Positions 5,752 to 14,356 are shown, counted from the first letter of the stretch. The stretch: DNA of 17,297 bases from CAG-390 sp964384555 (GCA_964384555.1 CAYLLA010000038.1:1-17297); one strand, 5' to 3'. Numbers and translations are program-made. Notes: generated by a model not told the origin, from the sequence alone.

Positions 5752-6726
5752 TCACACCCGGCTTATCAGTGCGCGGGCGCTGCCGCGGAGGGTATAATCC
5801 CCAAGACCTGCGGGGATGAAAATGCTCTCCCCCGCCGCAAGAGCAACACTGCCGCCCGACCATTCCACAGTTCCCTGCCCCTCAAAGCAGAGGACGGAGT
5901 TAAAGGAATCCGCGCCCGCCGTAAAGCTGTCGCCGCCTCGGCCGAGCCTTACGGTAAAATATCTGCAGGAGGCAAGCACATCGTCAGCGCGGGAGCATTC
6001 AAACCTCTCCGCCTCGACCTCGTCTGGCGCAAATGAGCGCACAACGTCGCAGGCACGCTCCACATGCAGCTCGCGCGGCCGCCCCGAACTATCCACGCGC
6101 CCCCAGTCCCAAACGCGATAAGTAAGGTCGCAATTTTGCTGGATCTCGGCTATAAGTATTCCGCCGCCTATGGCATGTATCATACCGGAGGGGATGAAAA
6201 AGCACTCCCCTGCACTTACCTTTTTGCGGCAAAGCAGAGGGGATACATCCTCACCGCGCCCTGCCGCCGCGCGAAATTCGGCGGGATCTATGCCGTTGCG
6301 AAGCCCCATTATAAGCTCCGCGCCCGGCTCGGCTGCGATGATATACCACATCTCGGTCTTGCCGTTACCGCCCTCAACGCGGGCGGCGTAATCATCATCC
6401 GGGTGTACCTGCACCGACAGCCTGTCGGCGGCATCGATAAACTTTATAAGCAGAGGGAAGTTATCCCCCGGCGCAAAGCCCTCTCCCACCGCCGCGCCGC
6501 CGCTGAGGTCGATGTACTCGCCAAGCGTCATGCCGGCGTATATGCCGTCAAGTATGCGGCTCATGGCATCCTGCCGTACCGAAAGCTCCCATGTTTCGCC
6601 GATGGTGGCATCCGCCGCGTTATTGCCACCCGCTGTGGTCTTGCCAAAGCGCCGCGCGAGCGTTTTGCCACCCCAGATAGGGGATCTTGACGTATAGGAA
6701 ACATGCATAGGATAGATCTCTGCCAT
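5752..6726 (-). CDS. manA: Mannose-6-phosphate isomerase, class I (cupin type)
   Basis: Interconverts mannose 6-phosphate and fructose 6-phosphate in the cytoplasm using zinc. The 324-residue length matches the short Bacillus-type enzyme. Visible signatures: PIWGGKTLARRFG (about 16-28), ETWELSVR (about 44-51), FPLLIKFIDAADRLSVQVHP with Q106 and H108, KTEMWYI with E125, and IPSGMIHAIGGG with H184. These supply the four expected metal ligands. YRVWDWGR (203-210) carries the conserved active-site arginine. The ATG has GGGAG about 8 nt upstream. It is the last gene of a minus-strand series and lies 120 bases after the PHP gene; a shared transcript is possible but unproven. Confidence 0.95.
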   Translation of the reverse strand: MAEIYPMHVSYTSRSPIWGGKTLARRFGKTTAGGNNAADATIGETWELSVRQDAMSRILDGIYAGMTLGEYIDLSGGAAVGEGFAPGDNFPLLIKFIDAADRLSVQVHPDDDYAARVEGGNGKTEMWYIIAAEPGAELIMGLRNGIDPAEFRAAAGRGEDVSPLLCRKKVSAGECFFIPSGMIHAIGGGILIAEIQQNCDLTYRVWDWGRVDSSGRPRELHVERACDVVRSFAPDEVEAERFECSRADDVLASCRYFTVRLGRGGDSFTAGADSFNSVLCFEGQGTVEWSGGSVALAAGESIFIPAGLGDYTLRGSARALISRV

Positions 6727-6737
6727 TTTACGCTCCC

Positions 6738-6763
6738 AAGCCCCGCCGCGGCGGGGCTTTTTT
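6738..6763 (+). terminator. Plus-strand intrinsic terminator upstream of manA
   Basis: A 22-bp perfect palindrome, 11 bases each way from 6748/6749 (AAGCCCCGCCG and its complement), is followed by Ts on the plus strand only. No plus-strand gene ends here, so it would stop antisense RNA running through manA. On the minus strand the same hairpin lies just upstream of the manA ribosome binding site and lacks a T-run. Confidence 0.6.
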
Positions 6764-6805
6764 GTTTTTAAGGTTTTTTTATTTTTTATGTAAAGATCTC
6801 AAGGG

Positions 6806-6842
6806 GGTCGCTCACCGTCATCTTTCACAGACGGCATCGACC
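6806..6842 (-). other. Two-part hairpin just after the PHP gene
   Basis: On the minus strand GGTCG (6838-6842) pairs with CGACC (6806-6810), and inside it GCCGTC pairs with GACGGT. No T-run follows immediately, so it is a poor intrinsic terminator. It may protect the 3' end or act with the AT-rich stretch downstream. Confidence 0.3.
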
Positions 6843-6846
6843 TTTA

Positions 6847-9800
6847 TCATTTTTTTGATCTTCCGCCGATCACGGCCGCAAGGGCCGCTGCAGTGCCGAC
6901 AGCGGCGGCAGAAAGTGCCGCAAGGGCCGCCGTCTCGCCGTTTGTGCGTTTAAGTCTCTCGCGGCGTGCCTTTAGCTTTTGATCTCTCGCCTCGCCGCGT
7001 TTTATGTTGCGTGCCTCGCCGCGTGCTGGAGATGTGGGTATCTCGGGTGTGCGTTGTTCATCGCTGATATATCCCGGTGCGGGATCAAAAAGTCCTATCG
7101 GCGTTGATGTGGGATAAAGCCCCGAGCGCTTCAGATATCTGCGCGCGCGACCGCGATGTGCATCGCCGTCAAACGCCATTCCGTAGTTCCAATGCACGCG
7201 AGAGATGACCTCGCCCGACACCAGCTCAAGGCGACGTCCGAACTCGGAGTGCGAGAGTATCGCCTTATTGCAGATGATGATATCCTCCCCTGCCTTAAGG
7301 GCAGTGCCGTAGCAGGCGTTAAAATCGTCAACGCCCAGCCCTGCCGCTTCTGCCTCTGCCGACCGCACCCAAACAACAAGGGTAGAGCGCGGCGCGATCA
7401 CAGTCCCCGCGGGGATGCGCCATGTGCGAGCCTCGCTTGGCGCTTTGCCTGTGGTGTGCCAAAGCCTGAGGGTCATTCCTCCAAGCTCCTGTGCGCGGGA
7501 TGAGGAATTATAGAGCGTAAGGTAAGGGTACGGATCGTCTATCGTTACGCCGCCGTGTTCCGCCGCCATGCTGTAGGGCAGCACCTCGGTCATCGTTACC
7601 GGCGAAATGATGGTAGATGCGGTCGCCATGGCGCGGCGAGAGCCGTCCACCTCCGCGGTCACAACAACGCAGAGCCTGTGCAGGTCGGCATGCTCCGGGA
7701 CGGAACGGCTGATGCGCACAGACCTGCCTGCCGCCATATCGCCGCAATGCACCACGCAATACGGCTCCTCGTCCCTGATATCCAGTCCCGCGGTGCTTGA
7801 GATATAAAGCTCGGCGCGAACGTCGCGCAATTTATCCTCGCCGGAGTTGGTCACTCGCAGTCGCACGGCAGTGCCGCGGCGCGTATTGTATGACATTCCG
7901 CTCTCGATGGCACCGATAGTTACCTGCCGCCTGTTTTCTATCCAAACAGGGGCGGTGACCGAATACTTGCCCGGAGCCGTTATGCGCAGGTAGTAATAAT
8001 CAAATTCGGGCAGTAGGGTGGGGGTCCATTTTATAGAACGCCGCGCGCCAGCGTTTTTGGACGCAACGACTATATTATCCTCCGCCACTATCTCGATCCT
8101 GCCGATGCCGCCCTCGTCCTCGGTGGAGATATCAATATCAAAATCAAGCTTTTCGGGTGCGTTGAGACGAGAGCCGAGCCACTGTCCGTTTACGCGGTAT
8201 TTGATCTTAAGCGTAGGCTCGGCCGCGGTATAGGTGCGGCGCGCCCTAAATGCATCCATTATATTCTCGCGTGTCAGGGACGGTGCCAAAACAAAGCCTA
8301 TGGCGCGTCTGGCCGTAGTCCAGTTGGCGGAGTGGTTATCCTCGTTTGAGACAGGTCCCGTATGCCAGCCGGCGGCAAGGGATGCGGCATACTCGCGGTC
8401 ATATGACCCCTCACGTATCTCGGAGAGGCAGACATGCTCATCCGCGCCCGGTGTGAGGTAGGCAAACTCATCAAAGTTGCCCCAAGGGTAGCCGGGGTGG
8501 TTGAACATTGCAACAGCGGAGCTATCCTCGGATATTTTGCTGTAAAGCTCGGGGAGCGTGGTGGTGAATATGCGGTTTTGTATTTCGGATGCGCCGAGAA
8601 CATTCATGTGTCCCCAGTAGCCGCACTTCATGTTCCAAGTCATCTCATATCCGTAAAGTGCCGCAAAGTGACCCGGATCTTCAAATTCGTCCGCCACCTC
8701 TATCAGGCGGTCCTGCGACTCCTCATCATCCACCACATAATGCGAATGATCTGTCACGGCAAAATAGTCAACGCCGCCGACATCACGTGCGTACCTGTAA
8801 GCATCGGCAGGTGTGCCAACGCCATCTGAGGTGGATGTATGTGTATGCACTTCGCCGCGATAGGCAAAAAGCTCGCTCATGTCCGAGACCGAAAAATCCA
8901 CCCGCCGCACGGTCTTGTTGCCGAGCATATCGCAAAGCTCAAGGCGGAGAGTGTGATCTCCCACCCGCATGAGGCGAGGTGCGGCAAGGCGCACACCATC
9001 TGCGCTCCAATCCGCCGCGGATGTAACATCGCGGCCGTCAAGCAGCAGGCGGCACTCGGAGAGCCGCACGCCCGAGATATCGAACCAGCTTGCCGTTATA
9101 TCAAGATTCCCGCCAATGTCATATGCGTAGCGCTGTGTGGGGCGCATTGAGAGGATGCGCGGGCCTGCGTTATCGAACACGGCGGCAGTGAGTGACGTGA
9201 CCACCGACTCGCGCGTGCCGTTTGTTGCACCAATTGAATATTCAAGCCGCGACATGCGCTCAATAAGCTTGCGCGGGATCGATGCATGCCAAAGGCCGTC
9301 CTCCCCCGCCACGGCATTAAGGCGAACCGTCTTGCCGTCTGCCGCAACATCCGCCCAAGCGGCGGTCACGGCGCCCTCCCCGTTCGGGGTCAGCGCGGCA
9401 AATACTATCTCATGCCCATCGTCACCGATATACAACTCACCCTCGGGCGAGAGCGGCAGGATCAGGGGCGTGGGAGAGTCGGCATTCGGCAGTGCTTGCA
9501 TGGAGCTGAGCAGCCCCGGAGTCGGGTCGGCATTATGTCGCAGATTTACCGCTACATCGGGATGGCGCAGATCTATCCCCCACTCGGAGGCGCGGCGCAC
9601 ATGCGCATCCCACCTGCCCCAGACATTGTTATAGGTAAGCGTGTAAACGGCATCCGCCGTATCCCCTCCGCGCGGGACAAGGCTTATAAGCCATGGGTTG
9701 TATTCATACGGGAACGGCTCAGCATCGACCTTAACATGCACCGCGCCACTATCACCGCGTTCGGCGTAACCGACAGAAATTATCTTTATCTCTGCTGGGT

Positions 9801-10464
9801 CTGCAGGGGGAACGGGCGGATAGTACATTGAATTAAGATCCGCGCAAAACTCGGCCGGGGTCGTGGCGTCGCGCCCCGACTTACCAATGCCGAAATTGCG
9901 CTTCATTATCGGCCACCATACCGCTACCTCGCCCGCGTGCAGGATGGTCCCGCGCTCAAGCGCCAGCGGATAGCGCACGGGGGAGGTCAGCTCGGAGGTG
10001 AGCAAAAGATCCCAATCATAAAGATCCACATCCTTGCCGCCCGCAGCGTAAAGTTCAAGATATGCGGCGTGCTCCGCGCCCTTTGCCCTCAAAAACATCT
10101 CGGTTATGATCACAGGGGGAGGTGCGGGGAGAGACACGACCTCAAGCGAATAGTCCCCGCGCATGCCACCGCCGGATATTGTATAGGAGAGCCGCCCCGC
10201 CGTCATTGCCGCGGCGGGAATATGTGCCGAATATATCTCAAACGCCCGCTCCCCGCATGAAAAGGAATCACACGGTGTCATTAGGCGTGTTTCAAACGAT
10301 GCGCCGCAGGGCGAGAGTGACAGCTCAAGCCTTGGCGGCAGTTCCCCCTCAAGCGTGGCCGCGGAATGCTCGATAGCCGCAAATATATCCTGTCCGTGCC
10401 CCACCACGGCATACGCCGCAGGTGAATGCCACAGTTTTATGTTGTCCTTACCGATAGTATTCAT
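6847..10464 (-). CDS. Large CehA/McbA-type PHP metallohydrolase with lamin-tail-like domains
   Basis: Probable metal-dependent phosphoesterase; substrate unknown. The 1205-residue product is far longer than simple PHP proteins. Order: a lamin-tail-like (LTD) domain at about 115-185 (ITEMFL, AYLELYAAGG); beta-rich and Ig-like segments to about 530; the PHP domain at about 535-760; beta-rich segments; a second LTD-like domain at about 955-1095 (VTMTEVLPYS, YLTLYNSSS). PHP motifs are complete: H540-T-H542, D547, TDHSH (571-575), E607, H619, FNHPG (H656) and SNEDNHS (706-712). There is no N-terminal signal peptide, but the C-terminus has a 25-residue Ala-rich hydrophobic stretch ending GGRSKK, like a tail anchor. 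The start has GAAGGGGA about 9 nt upstream. It has its own promoter at 10550-10578. Confidence 0.85.
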   Translation of the reverse strand: MNTIGKDNIKLWHSPAAYAVVGHGQDIFAAIEHSAATLEGELPPRLELSLSPCGASFETRLMTPCDSFSCGERAFEIYSAHIPAAAMTAGRLSYTISGGGMRGDYSLEVVSLPAPPPVIITEMFLRAKGAEHAAYLELYAAGGKDVDLYDWDLLLTSELTSPVRYPLALERGTILHAGEVAVWWPIMKRNFGIGKSGRDATTPAEFCADLNSMYYPPVPPADPAEIKIISVGYAERGDSGAVHVKVDAEPFPYEYNPWLISLVPRGGDTADAVYTLTYNNVWGRWDAHVRRASEWGIDLRHPDVAVNLRHNADPTPGLLSSMQALPNADSPTPLILPLSPEGELYIGDDGHEIVFAALTPNGEGAVTAAWADVAADGKTVRLNAVAGEDGLWHASIPRKLIERMSRLEYSIGATNGTRESVVTSLTAAVFDNAGPRILSMRPTQRYAYDIGGNLDITASWFDISGVRLSECRLLLDGRDVTSAADWSADGVRLAAPRLMRVGDHTLRLELCDMLGNKTVRRVDFSVSDMSELFAYRGEVHTHTSTSDGVGTPADAYRYARDVGGVDYFAVTDHSHYVVDDEESQDRLIEVADEFEDPGHFAALYGYEMTWNMKCGYWGHMNVLGASEIQNRIFTTTLPELYSKISEDSSAVAMFNHPGYPWGNFDEFAYLTPGADEHVCLSEIREGSYDREYAASLAAGWHTGPVSNEDNHSANWTTARRAIGFVLAPSLTRENIMDAFRARRTYTAAEPTLKIKYRVNGQWLGSRLNAPEKLDFDIDISTEDEGGIGRIEIVAEDNIVVASKNAGARRSIKWTPTLLPEFDYYYLRITAPGKYSVTAPVWIENRRQVTIGAIESGMSYNTRRGTAVRLRVTNSGEDKLRDVRAELYISSTAGLDIRDEEPYCVVHCGDMAAGRSVRISRSVPEHADLHRLCVVVTAEVDGSRRAMATASTIISPVTMTEVLPYSMAAEHGGVTIDDPYPYLTLYNSSSRAQELGGMTLRLWHTTGKAPSEARTWRIPAGTVIAPRSTLVVWVRSAEAEAAGLGVDDFNACYGTALKAGEDIIICNKAILSHSEFGRRLELVSGEVISRVHWNYGMAFDGDAHRGRARRYLKRSGLYPTSTPIGLFDPAPGYISDEQRTPEIPTSPARGEARNIKRGEARDQKLKARRERLKRTNGETAALAALSAAAVGTAAALAAVIGGRSKK

Positions 10465-10493
10465 TGGTTTTTCCCCTTCCCCGAAGTGATGGC

Positions 10494-10508
10494 CTGTCTA
10501 TCAGACAG
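10494..10508 (-). promoter_or_regulatory. Inverted repeat in the leader of the PHP gene
   Basis: CTGTCT and AGACAG are separated by ATC, about 30 bases upstream of the start codon and downstream of the predicted transcription start. It could be a small hairpin or an operator half-site pair. Confidence 0.35.
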
Positions 10509-10531
10509 AATGCTCGTTGATTATATATTAC

Positions 10532-10578
10532 ATTAATATACTTATATTAATTATACCACTAACCGCCCGCCGCCGCAA
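10532..10578 (-). promoter_or_regulatory. Promoter of the PHP gene with an overlapping 20-bp palindrome
   Basis: On the minus strand, -35 TTGCGG (10573-10578), a 17-base spacer, and an extended -10 TGGTATAAT (TATAAT at 10550-10555). A perfect inverted repeat, ATTAATATA-CT-TATATTAAT (10532-10551), overlaps the -10 edge and the start site. That is where a repressor would sit, so it is a good operator candidate. The intergenic region 10465-10769 holds this, the small repeat at 10494-10508, and the terminator of the next gene upstream; I see no gene in it. Confidence 0.65.
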
Positions 10579-10649
10579 GTGCAAATTAAAACTTTACGCA
10601 GATATCGAAAATAAAAGATGATAATATAATTCTCCCGCGCGGTCGAGAT

Positions 10650-10698
10650 AAAAAAGCATCCGCAGGCGGACATATCGCCCGCACGGCAGATGCTTTTA
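10650..10698 (-). terminator. Intrinsic terminator after the GH20-like gene
   Basis: On the minus strand AAAAGCATC pairs with GATGCTTTT, and inside it CGGGCG pairs with CGCCTG. A T-run (10650-10655) follows. It lies about 70 bases after the stop codon of the hexosaminidase-like gene and separates it from the PHP gene promoter. Confidence 0.8.
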
Positions 10699-10769
10699 TG
10701 ATACTTTTATTTCATCCCCGGCCGAGCATCATCACCCGACCACAGTTGGCGCAAGCAGGCAGGCGACTA

Positions 10770-12650
10770 TCAAACGATGCCCGCGCCGACAGTGCGCTCC
10801 CAGCTATTATAGCTGATATAGGGCGAGCGCTCGTCATTCGCGCCGCGACCGTCCATGGAAAGGATCGGCTCCTCAAGCTCGGCTATGCGCTCCACCTCAC
10901 CGTCAAGCCATGCATCAAGCCGCGCCATGGTAGATTCAAGGCGCAGGCGAAGACCGCCGAGGCGCTGTTCCTGTGCCGAAAAGCCAAAGGTCTTGTTTTC
11001 GGCATACCATTGACGGCGGAACGCATCAACAAACTCATCAAGCTCGCTGATTATCGCGGGTATATCCCTGTGTGCCAAGCGGCGCACGGCCTCGCGGTTG
11101 CCGTCAAGATACGCGGCGCGAATGCGCAGAGTAAGGTCGCACTTATCCGCCAGCAGTGCACAAAGCGTGCCGAGTGTGCGGAAGATATACCCCCACCTCT
11201 CATTCGACTCATGCTCCAGCAAGCTCACGGCGGCATTTTTGTAAAACTCGGGTGCTTCGTCATCGACATGCCAGTCCATCAGGCCCTCAAGCGGATCGTT
11301 AAAGAGCAGATATTTCGATGGGCAGACCGGGTGCGACATTTCACTCGGAGATGTTCCCGGGAGCGCATTGGGCAGATCAAACAGCATAAGCTCCGAAAAG
11401 CTCATGCCAAAGACAGTGCGGGCACGCGCCTCAAGCCATGAGTCATCCGCCGCCTTGCCGTGATAGAGCCGCTCGGCAAAATAAAGCAGAGTAGGCAGGG
11501 TGGAAAATTGCGATGCCTCGCCGCCGTTATCTCCCCAGCCTGTTACTATCACGCTGGACAGCCCATGCTCGGCACAGGAGTCAAGCTGCAGGCGGGTAGA
11601 TGCAAGTGAGAACGCATTGTGCGGTGCAAAACCGGACCACTTCCATGCACCGCCCGCAAACACGAGCGGATTGTCAAATTTTTGATGGCACTCTACCATG
11701 TGGTCAAAGATCTGGCGGTCAAGCGAATAATAATCCCAGTAAACAAGTGTCACGTTTTTCGGGACCTTTGCCATTATCTCGGGGGATATCTCTCCCTCGC
11801 GCACGCGATAAGCACCGCCAAACGCCATACGGAAGAACATATCGCTCCACATCATGGGGCGGTAGCCCACCTCGTCGCACATTGCGGCAACACGCTCAAG
11901 GTGCTCAAGCATTATCTCGGGCGCGGGGCGGTGACCGTTGTGAGTCAGGTATCTGCCGCGACCCAGCATGTGCGCTTCATCCATACCGATGTTGATCCTG
12001 TTTGAGCGGAACACGCCGCGGCAGGTCTCAAGGCAGGCGCGAATAAAGTCATATGTGCGCTCCTCGCCGACCATGAGGATATCATCGCAGTCCCAGATCT
12101 TGGACATTCCCGGCCAGCGCAGAGCGGTGGCAAGGTGAGCCAGCGTTTGAATGCAGGGGATCACCTCAATACCGAACCTATCTGCATAGTCATCTATCTC
12201 GCGCAGCTCCTCTGCACTGTAGCGACCGCGCATGCGGCCAAAGTAGGGATACTTTTTTACCTCGTATGTATCCTCGGTGTAGAGCATGAAAGAGTCATAT
12301 CCCATCACCGCCAAAAGGCGAATAAGCTTTTTGGCACCATCAACGCTCGGCACGGCGTTGCGGGAGGCATCCGCCATATAGCAAAGCATATCGCACTGAC
12401 CGACCTCACGATATTCTTCCCCCTCATTCATTGCGGTGGCAAGGAGGGAAAGAGCGCGGAAGAACTCATGCTTTTTGCGGTATGTCAGAATATATCCGTC
12501 GCCCTCGCGGCACACGGACAGCGCCTCCCCCTCGGCAACCTTGACCGTGGTTCCCGAGGCACTGCGGCGCAGACCAAGCATCGGTATGACCTCGTTGGCG
12601 GCAGACAGGAGCGCATTATCGCTGCAGATCAGGTTTACATTTTTAGACAT
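10770..12650 (-). CDS. GH20-like beta-N-acetylhexosaminidase
   Basis: Probable exo-acting glycoside hydrolase removing terminal beta-linked GlcNAc, GalNAc or related sugars. I start it at the ATG at 12650, which has AAGGAG about 9 nt upstream, giving 626 residues. The GH20 fold is suggested by SRNAVPSVDGAKKLIRLLAVM (about 96-116), the MLYTEDTYEVKKYPYFGRM strand-loop, EVIPCIQTLAHL (about 162-173) and INIGMDEAH, where D224-E225 is the expected catalytic Asp-Glu pair. It most resembles the GH20C type described from streptococci. There is no signal peptide, so it likely acts in the cytoplasm on imported glycans. It follows the nucleoside hydrolase gene by 143 bases in the same direction. Confidence 0.82.
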   Translation of the reverse strand: MSKNVNLICSDNALLSAANEVIPMLGLRRSASGTTVKVAEGEALSVCREGDGYILTYRKKHEFFRALSLLATAMNEGEEYREVGQCDMLCYMADASRNAVPSVDGAKKLIRLLAVMGYDSFMLYTEDTYEVKKYPYFGRMRGRYSAEELREIDDYADRFGIEVIPCIQTLAHLATALRWPGMSKIWDCDDILMVGEERTYDFIRACLETCRGVFRSNRINIGMDEAHMLGRGRYLTHNGHRPAPEIMLEHLERVAAMCDEVGYRPMMWSDMFFRMAFGGAYRVREGEISPEIMAKVPKNVTLVYWDYYSLDRQIFDHMVECHQKFDNPLVFAGGAWKWSGFAPHNAFSLASTRLQLDSCAEHGLSSVIVTGWGDNGGEASQFSTLPTLLYFAERLYHGKAADDSWLEARARTVFGMSFSELMLFDLPNALPGTSPSEMSHPVCPSKYLLFNDPLEGLMDWHVDDEAPEFYKNAAVSLLEHESNERWGYIFRTLGTLCALLADKCDLTLRIRAAYLDGNREAVRRLAHRDIPAIISELDEFVDAFRRQWYAENKTFGFSAQEQRLGGLRLRLESTMARLDAWLDGEVERIAELEEPILSMDGRGANDERSPYISYNSWERTVGAGIV

Positions 12651-12793
12651 GGTGTGATCTCCTTTTCTCCGATCGCGGCGGGCTTTACCCACCGTCCCGA
12701 CCGGCTGTTTTTTATAGGGGAATATATTTTGGGTGTTTTGCTTTTATTTGATCATCGGGCAGTTAGAGCCTCGGTCCGCGCGGCTGTGCCTCG

Positions 12794-13708
12794 TCACCCA
12801 CCGATGCCGGAAAGCTTACGGAAGAGATCGGCATATATCGGGTCGCGGTGTATCCGGCGAACATAAACAAACGGCTCGCGCGCGGCATCAAATGCATAGC
12901 GGCAATCGGAGGTTACATACGGGCGCGGCAGGACCACCATATCAAGCGCCTCAGGCTTTGTAAGGCACGCCACGGCGGTAACATCCCATATCACCTTTGA
13001 CCAACCGTAGGGCTGATCGGTATATGATGCGGTGATATCACAAAGATAATCGCAAAGCTCGCCCTTGCCGCGCAGATAGTATTCCACCTCAGGGATGGTA
13101 GTGATAAAGGCACTGCAAACGCCGTTGCAGGGGATCTGCAAAAGCGGCATTTTAGAATCAAACACCGTTTGCGCCGCGGGGATATCCTGCCGCAGATTAA
13201 ATTCACGCGTGTCGGGATAGTCCAAGGCATGCCCGCCCAGCCAGATCAGCGCGGCACGCTCGCATATGCGCGGCTCTTTTATGATGGCGGCCGCAACGTT
13301 GGTGATAGCTCCTATCGCCACTATATAAACGCGCTCGTCGCTCTCCATTACGGTGCGGATGATGTTATCGCAGGCCTCCGACTCAACAAGGTCGCCGCGC
13401 GCGGTCATAAATCGCTCAGAGCCGCGGTATATGGGTATCGACTCCGCTTTTTTCGCGTCCGTGAGCTTGGTAATATGAAATATCTCGCGCCGGCTCTTTT
13501 CCATACCGTCGGCCGCGGATGATGACCGCCTGTTAAAAAACGGCGCTGCGTTTATCGACGATATCTCAATTCTGTCATCGGACAGCATGGCATAAGCAAT
13601 AGCATACTGGTCATCTACCTCGTTATACGCATCGGTATCGAGAATGATCCGCTTGCGTTCGCTGCCCTTAAGCGCCTCGATCAACTGCGCAGGTGTAAGT
13701 TTTTCCAT
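12794..13708 (-). CDS. Inosine-uridine-type nucleoside hydrolase
   Basis: Probable N-ribohydrolase splitting nucleosides into base and ribose. The ATG at 13708 has GGAGG about 8 nt upstream; the product has 304 residues, close to the family norm. The calcium-binding N-terminal motif is present in variant form, ILDTDAYNEVDDQYAI (D24, D26, D32, D33). REFNLRQDIPAAQ (N171, D175) matches the ribose-binding segment. W241-D242 (VIWDVTAVA) stands where many family members have His-Asp: the calcium-binding Asp is kept, but the leaving-group His is Trp. Substrate preference is therefore uncertain. It lies between the thioredoxin pair and the hexosaminidase gene. Confidence 0.85.
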   Translation of the reverse strand: MEKLTPAQLIEALKGSERKRIILDTDAYNEVDDQYAIAYAMLSDDRIEISSINAAPFFNRRSSSAADGMEKSRREIFHITKLTDAKKAESIPIYRGSERFMTARGDLVESEACDNIIRTVMESDERVYIVAIGAITNVAAAIIKEPRICERAALIWLGGHALDYPDTREFNLRQDIPAAQTVFDSKMPLLQIPCNGVCSAFITTIPEVEYYLRGKGELCDYLCDITASYTDQPYGWSKVIWDVTAVACLTKPEALDMVVLPRPYVTSDCRYAFDAAREPFVYVRRIHRDPIYADLFRKLSGIGG

Positions 13709-13804
13709 GATGAGCCTCCGTTTTATCTTAAGCTTGAATATTTCTGTCTGCGGGATGCCCCGCAAAGTCTTACTCGACCGATCAAAGCACAGCTTTACGA
13801 TCGA

Positions 13805-14014
13805 TCATTTTTCTTTTGCCTTATAGTAGAGCATGCAGTGGCAGTAGCCCTCAAAATCAGGGTCGGCCATCTGCTCGCGAAAAGCGCGGCAGATGCATTT
13901 GGTGTCCTCGCTCTGCTCACGCACACAGGGACAGTACCCACCTGTGCGGCGCAGTCCCTCTCTCACCGCCGCAACAACGGCGGCATCCTCGTTGAGCCTT
14001 ATCGCGGGCTTCAT
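13805..14014 (-). CDS. Ferredoxin-thioredoxin reductase catalytic subunit-like protein
   Basis: Small iron-sulfur protein that would pass electrons from ferredoxin to the disulfide of thioredoxin. The 69 residues hold the six-cysteine pattern CPC (28, 30), CIC (40, 42) and CHC (58, 60). Chloroplast and cyanobacterial enzymes use CPC-CPC-CHC with different spacing; this short 9- and 15-residue spacing and the CIC variant fit the compact forms of anaerobes. Four cysteines should bind a [4Fe-4S] cluster and two form the redox disulfide. Its ATG overlaps the thioredoxin stop codon in ATGA (14011-14014), so the two are translationally coupled. No variable subunit is present nearby. Confidence 0.85.
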   Translation of the reverse strand: MKPAIRLNEDAAVVAAVREGLRRTGGYCPCVREQSEDTKCICRAFREQMADPDFEGYCHCMLYYKAKEK

Positions 14015-14334
14015 GCACGAGCCTCCGCTGCACGCACGAACTCAAGCACTGCCGCCTTGTCCATATATCTGCTGACCGAGTCAAGCAGACGGCCGCCGCG
14101 AAGCACCGCAAGGGTGGGAATAAATTTGATTTCAAATCTGTTTGCCAGCTCCGGCTCCTCGTCAACATTCACCTTGCAAACGGTGATCTCAGGGTGCTCG
14201 GCGGCGACCTCCGCAATTATCGGAGCTATCATGCGGCATGGACCGCACCACTCCGCCCAAAAATCTATCAGCACAGTGCCATCAGCACCGCCCACGACCT
14301 CATCATACGTGGCCGCTGTAAGCTTTATCTCCAT
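14011..14334 (-). CDS. trxA: Thioredoxin
   Basis: Cytoplasmic disulfide reductase. From the ATG at 14334, with AAAGGA 8 nt upstream, the product is 107 residues, the usual thioredoxin length; a longer in-frame start at 14397 lies in the leader and is rejected. It has the FWAEWCGPC active site (C30, C33) and the cis-proline segment FIPT (P73). The coupled FTR-like gene implies that it is reduced by ferredoxin, rather than, or in addition to, NADPH thioredoxin reductase. A promoter at 14412-14440 and a leader inverted repeat lie upstream. Whether this is the cell's main thioredoxin cannot be told. Confidence 0.93.
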   Translation of the reverse strand: MEIKLTAATYDEVVGGADGTVLIDFWAEWCGPCRMIAPIIAEVAAEHPEITVCKVNVDEEPELANRFEIKFIPTLAVLRGGRLLDSVSRYMDKAAVLEFVRAAEARA

Positions 14335-14356
14335 GATCGTTATCATCCTTTCAACA

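Noticed and set aside
6064..6690. 208-codon plus-strand frame opposite manA
   Set aside because: Antisense shadow caused by high GC content; manA has complete active-site motifs on the other strand.
10698..11441. 247-codon plus-strand frame opposite the hexosaminidase-like gene
   Set aside because: Antisense shadow; no ribosome binding site or family features.
13709..13804. Terminator between the FTR-like gene and the nucleoside hydrolase gene
   Set aside because: Two small hairpins can form but neither is followed by a T-run, so a shared transcript cannot be excluded.
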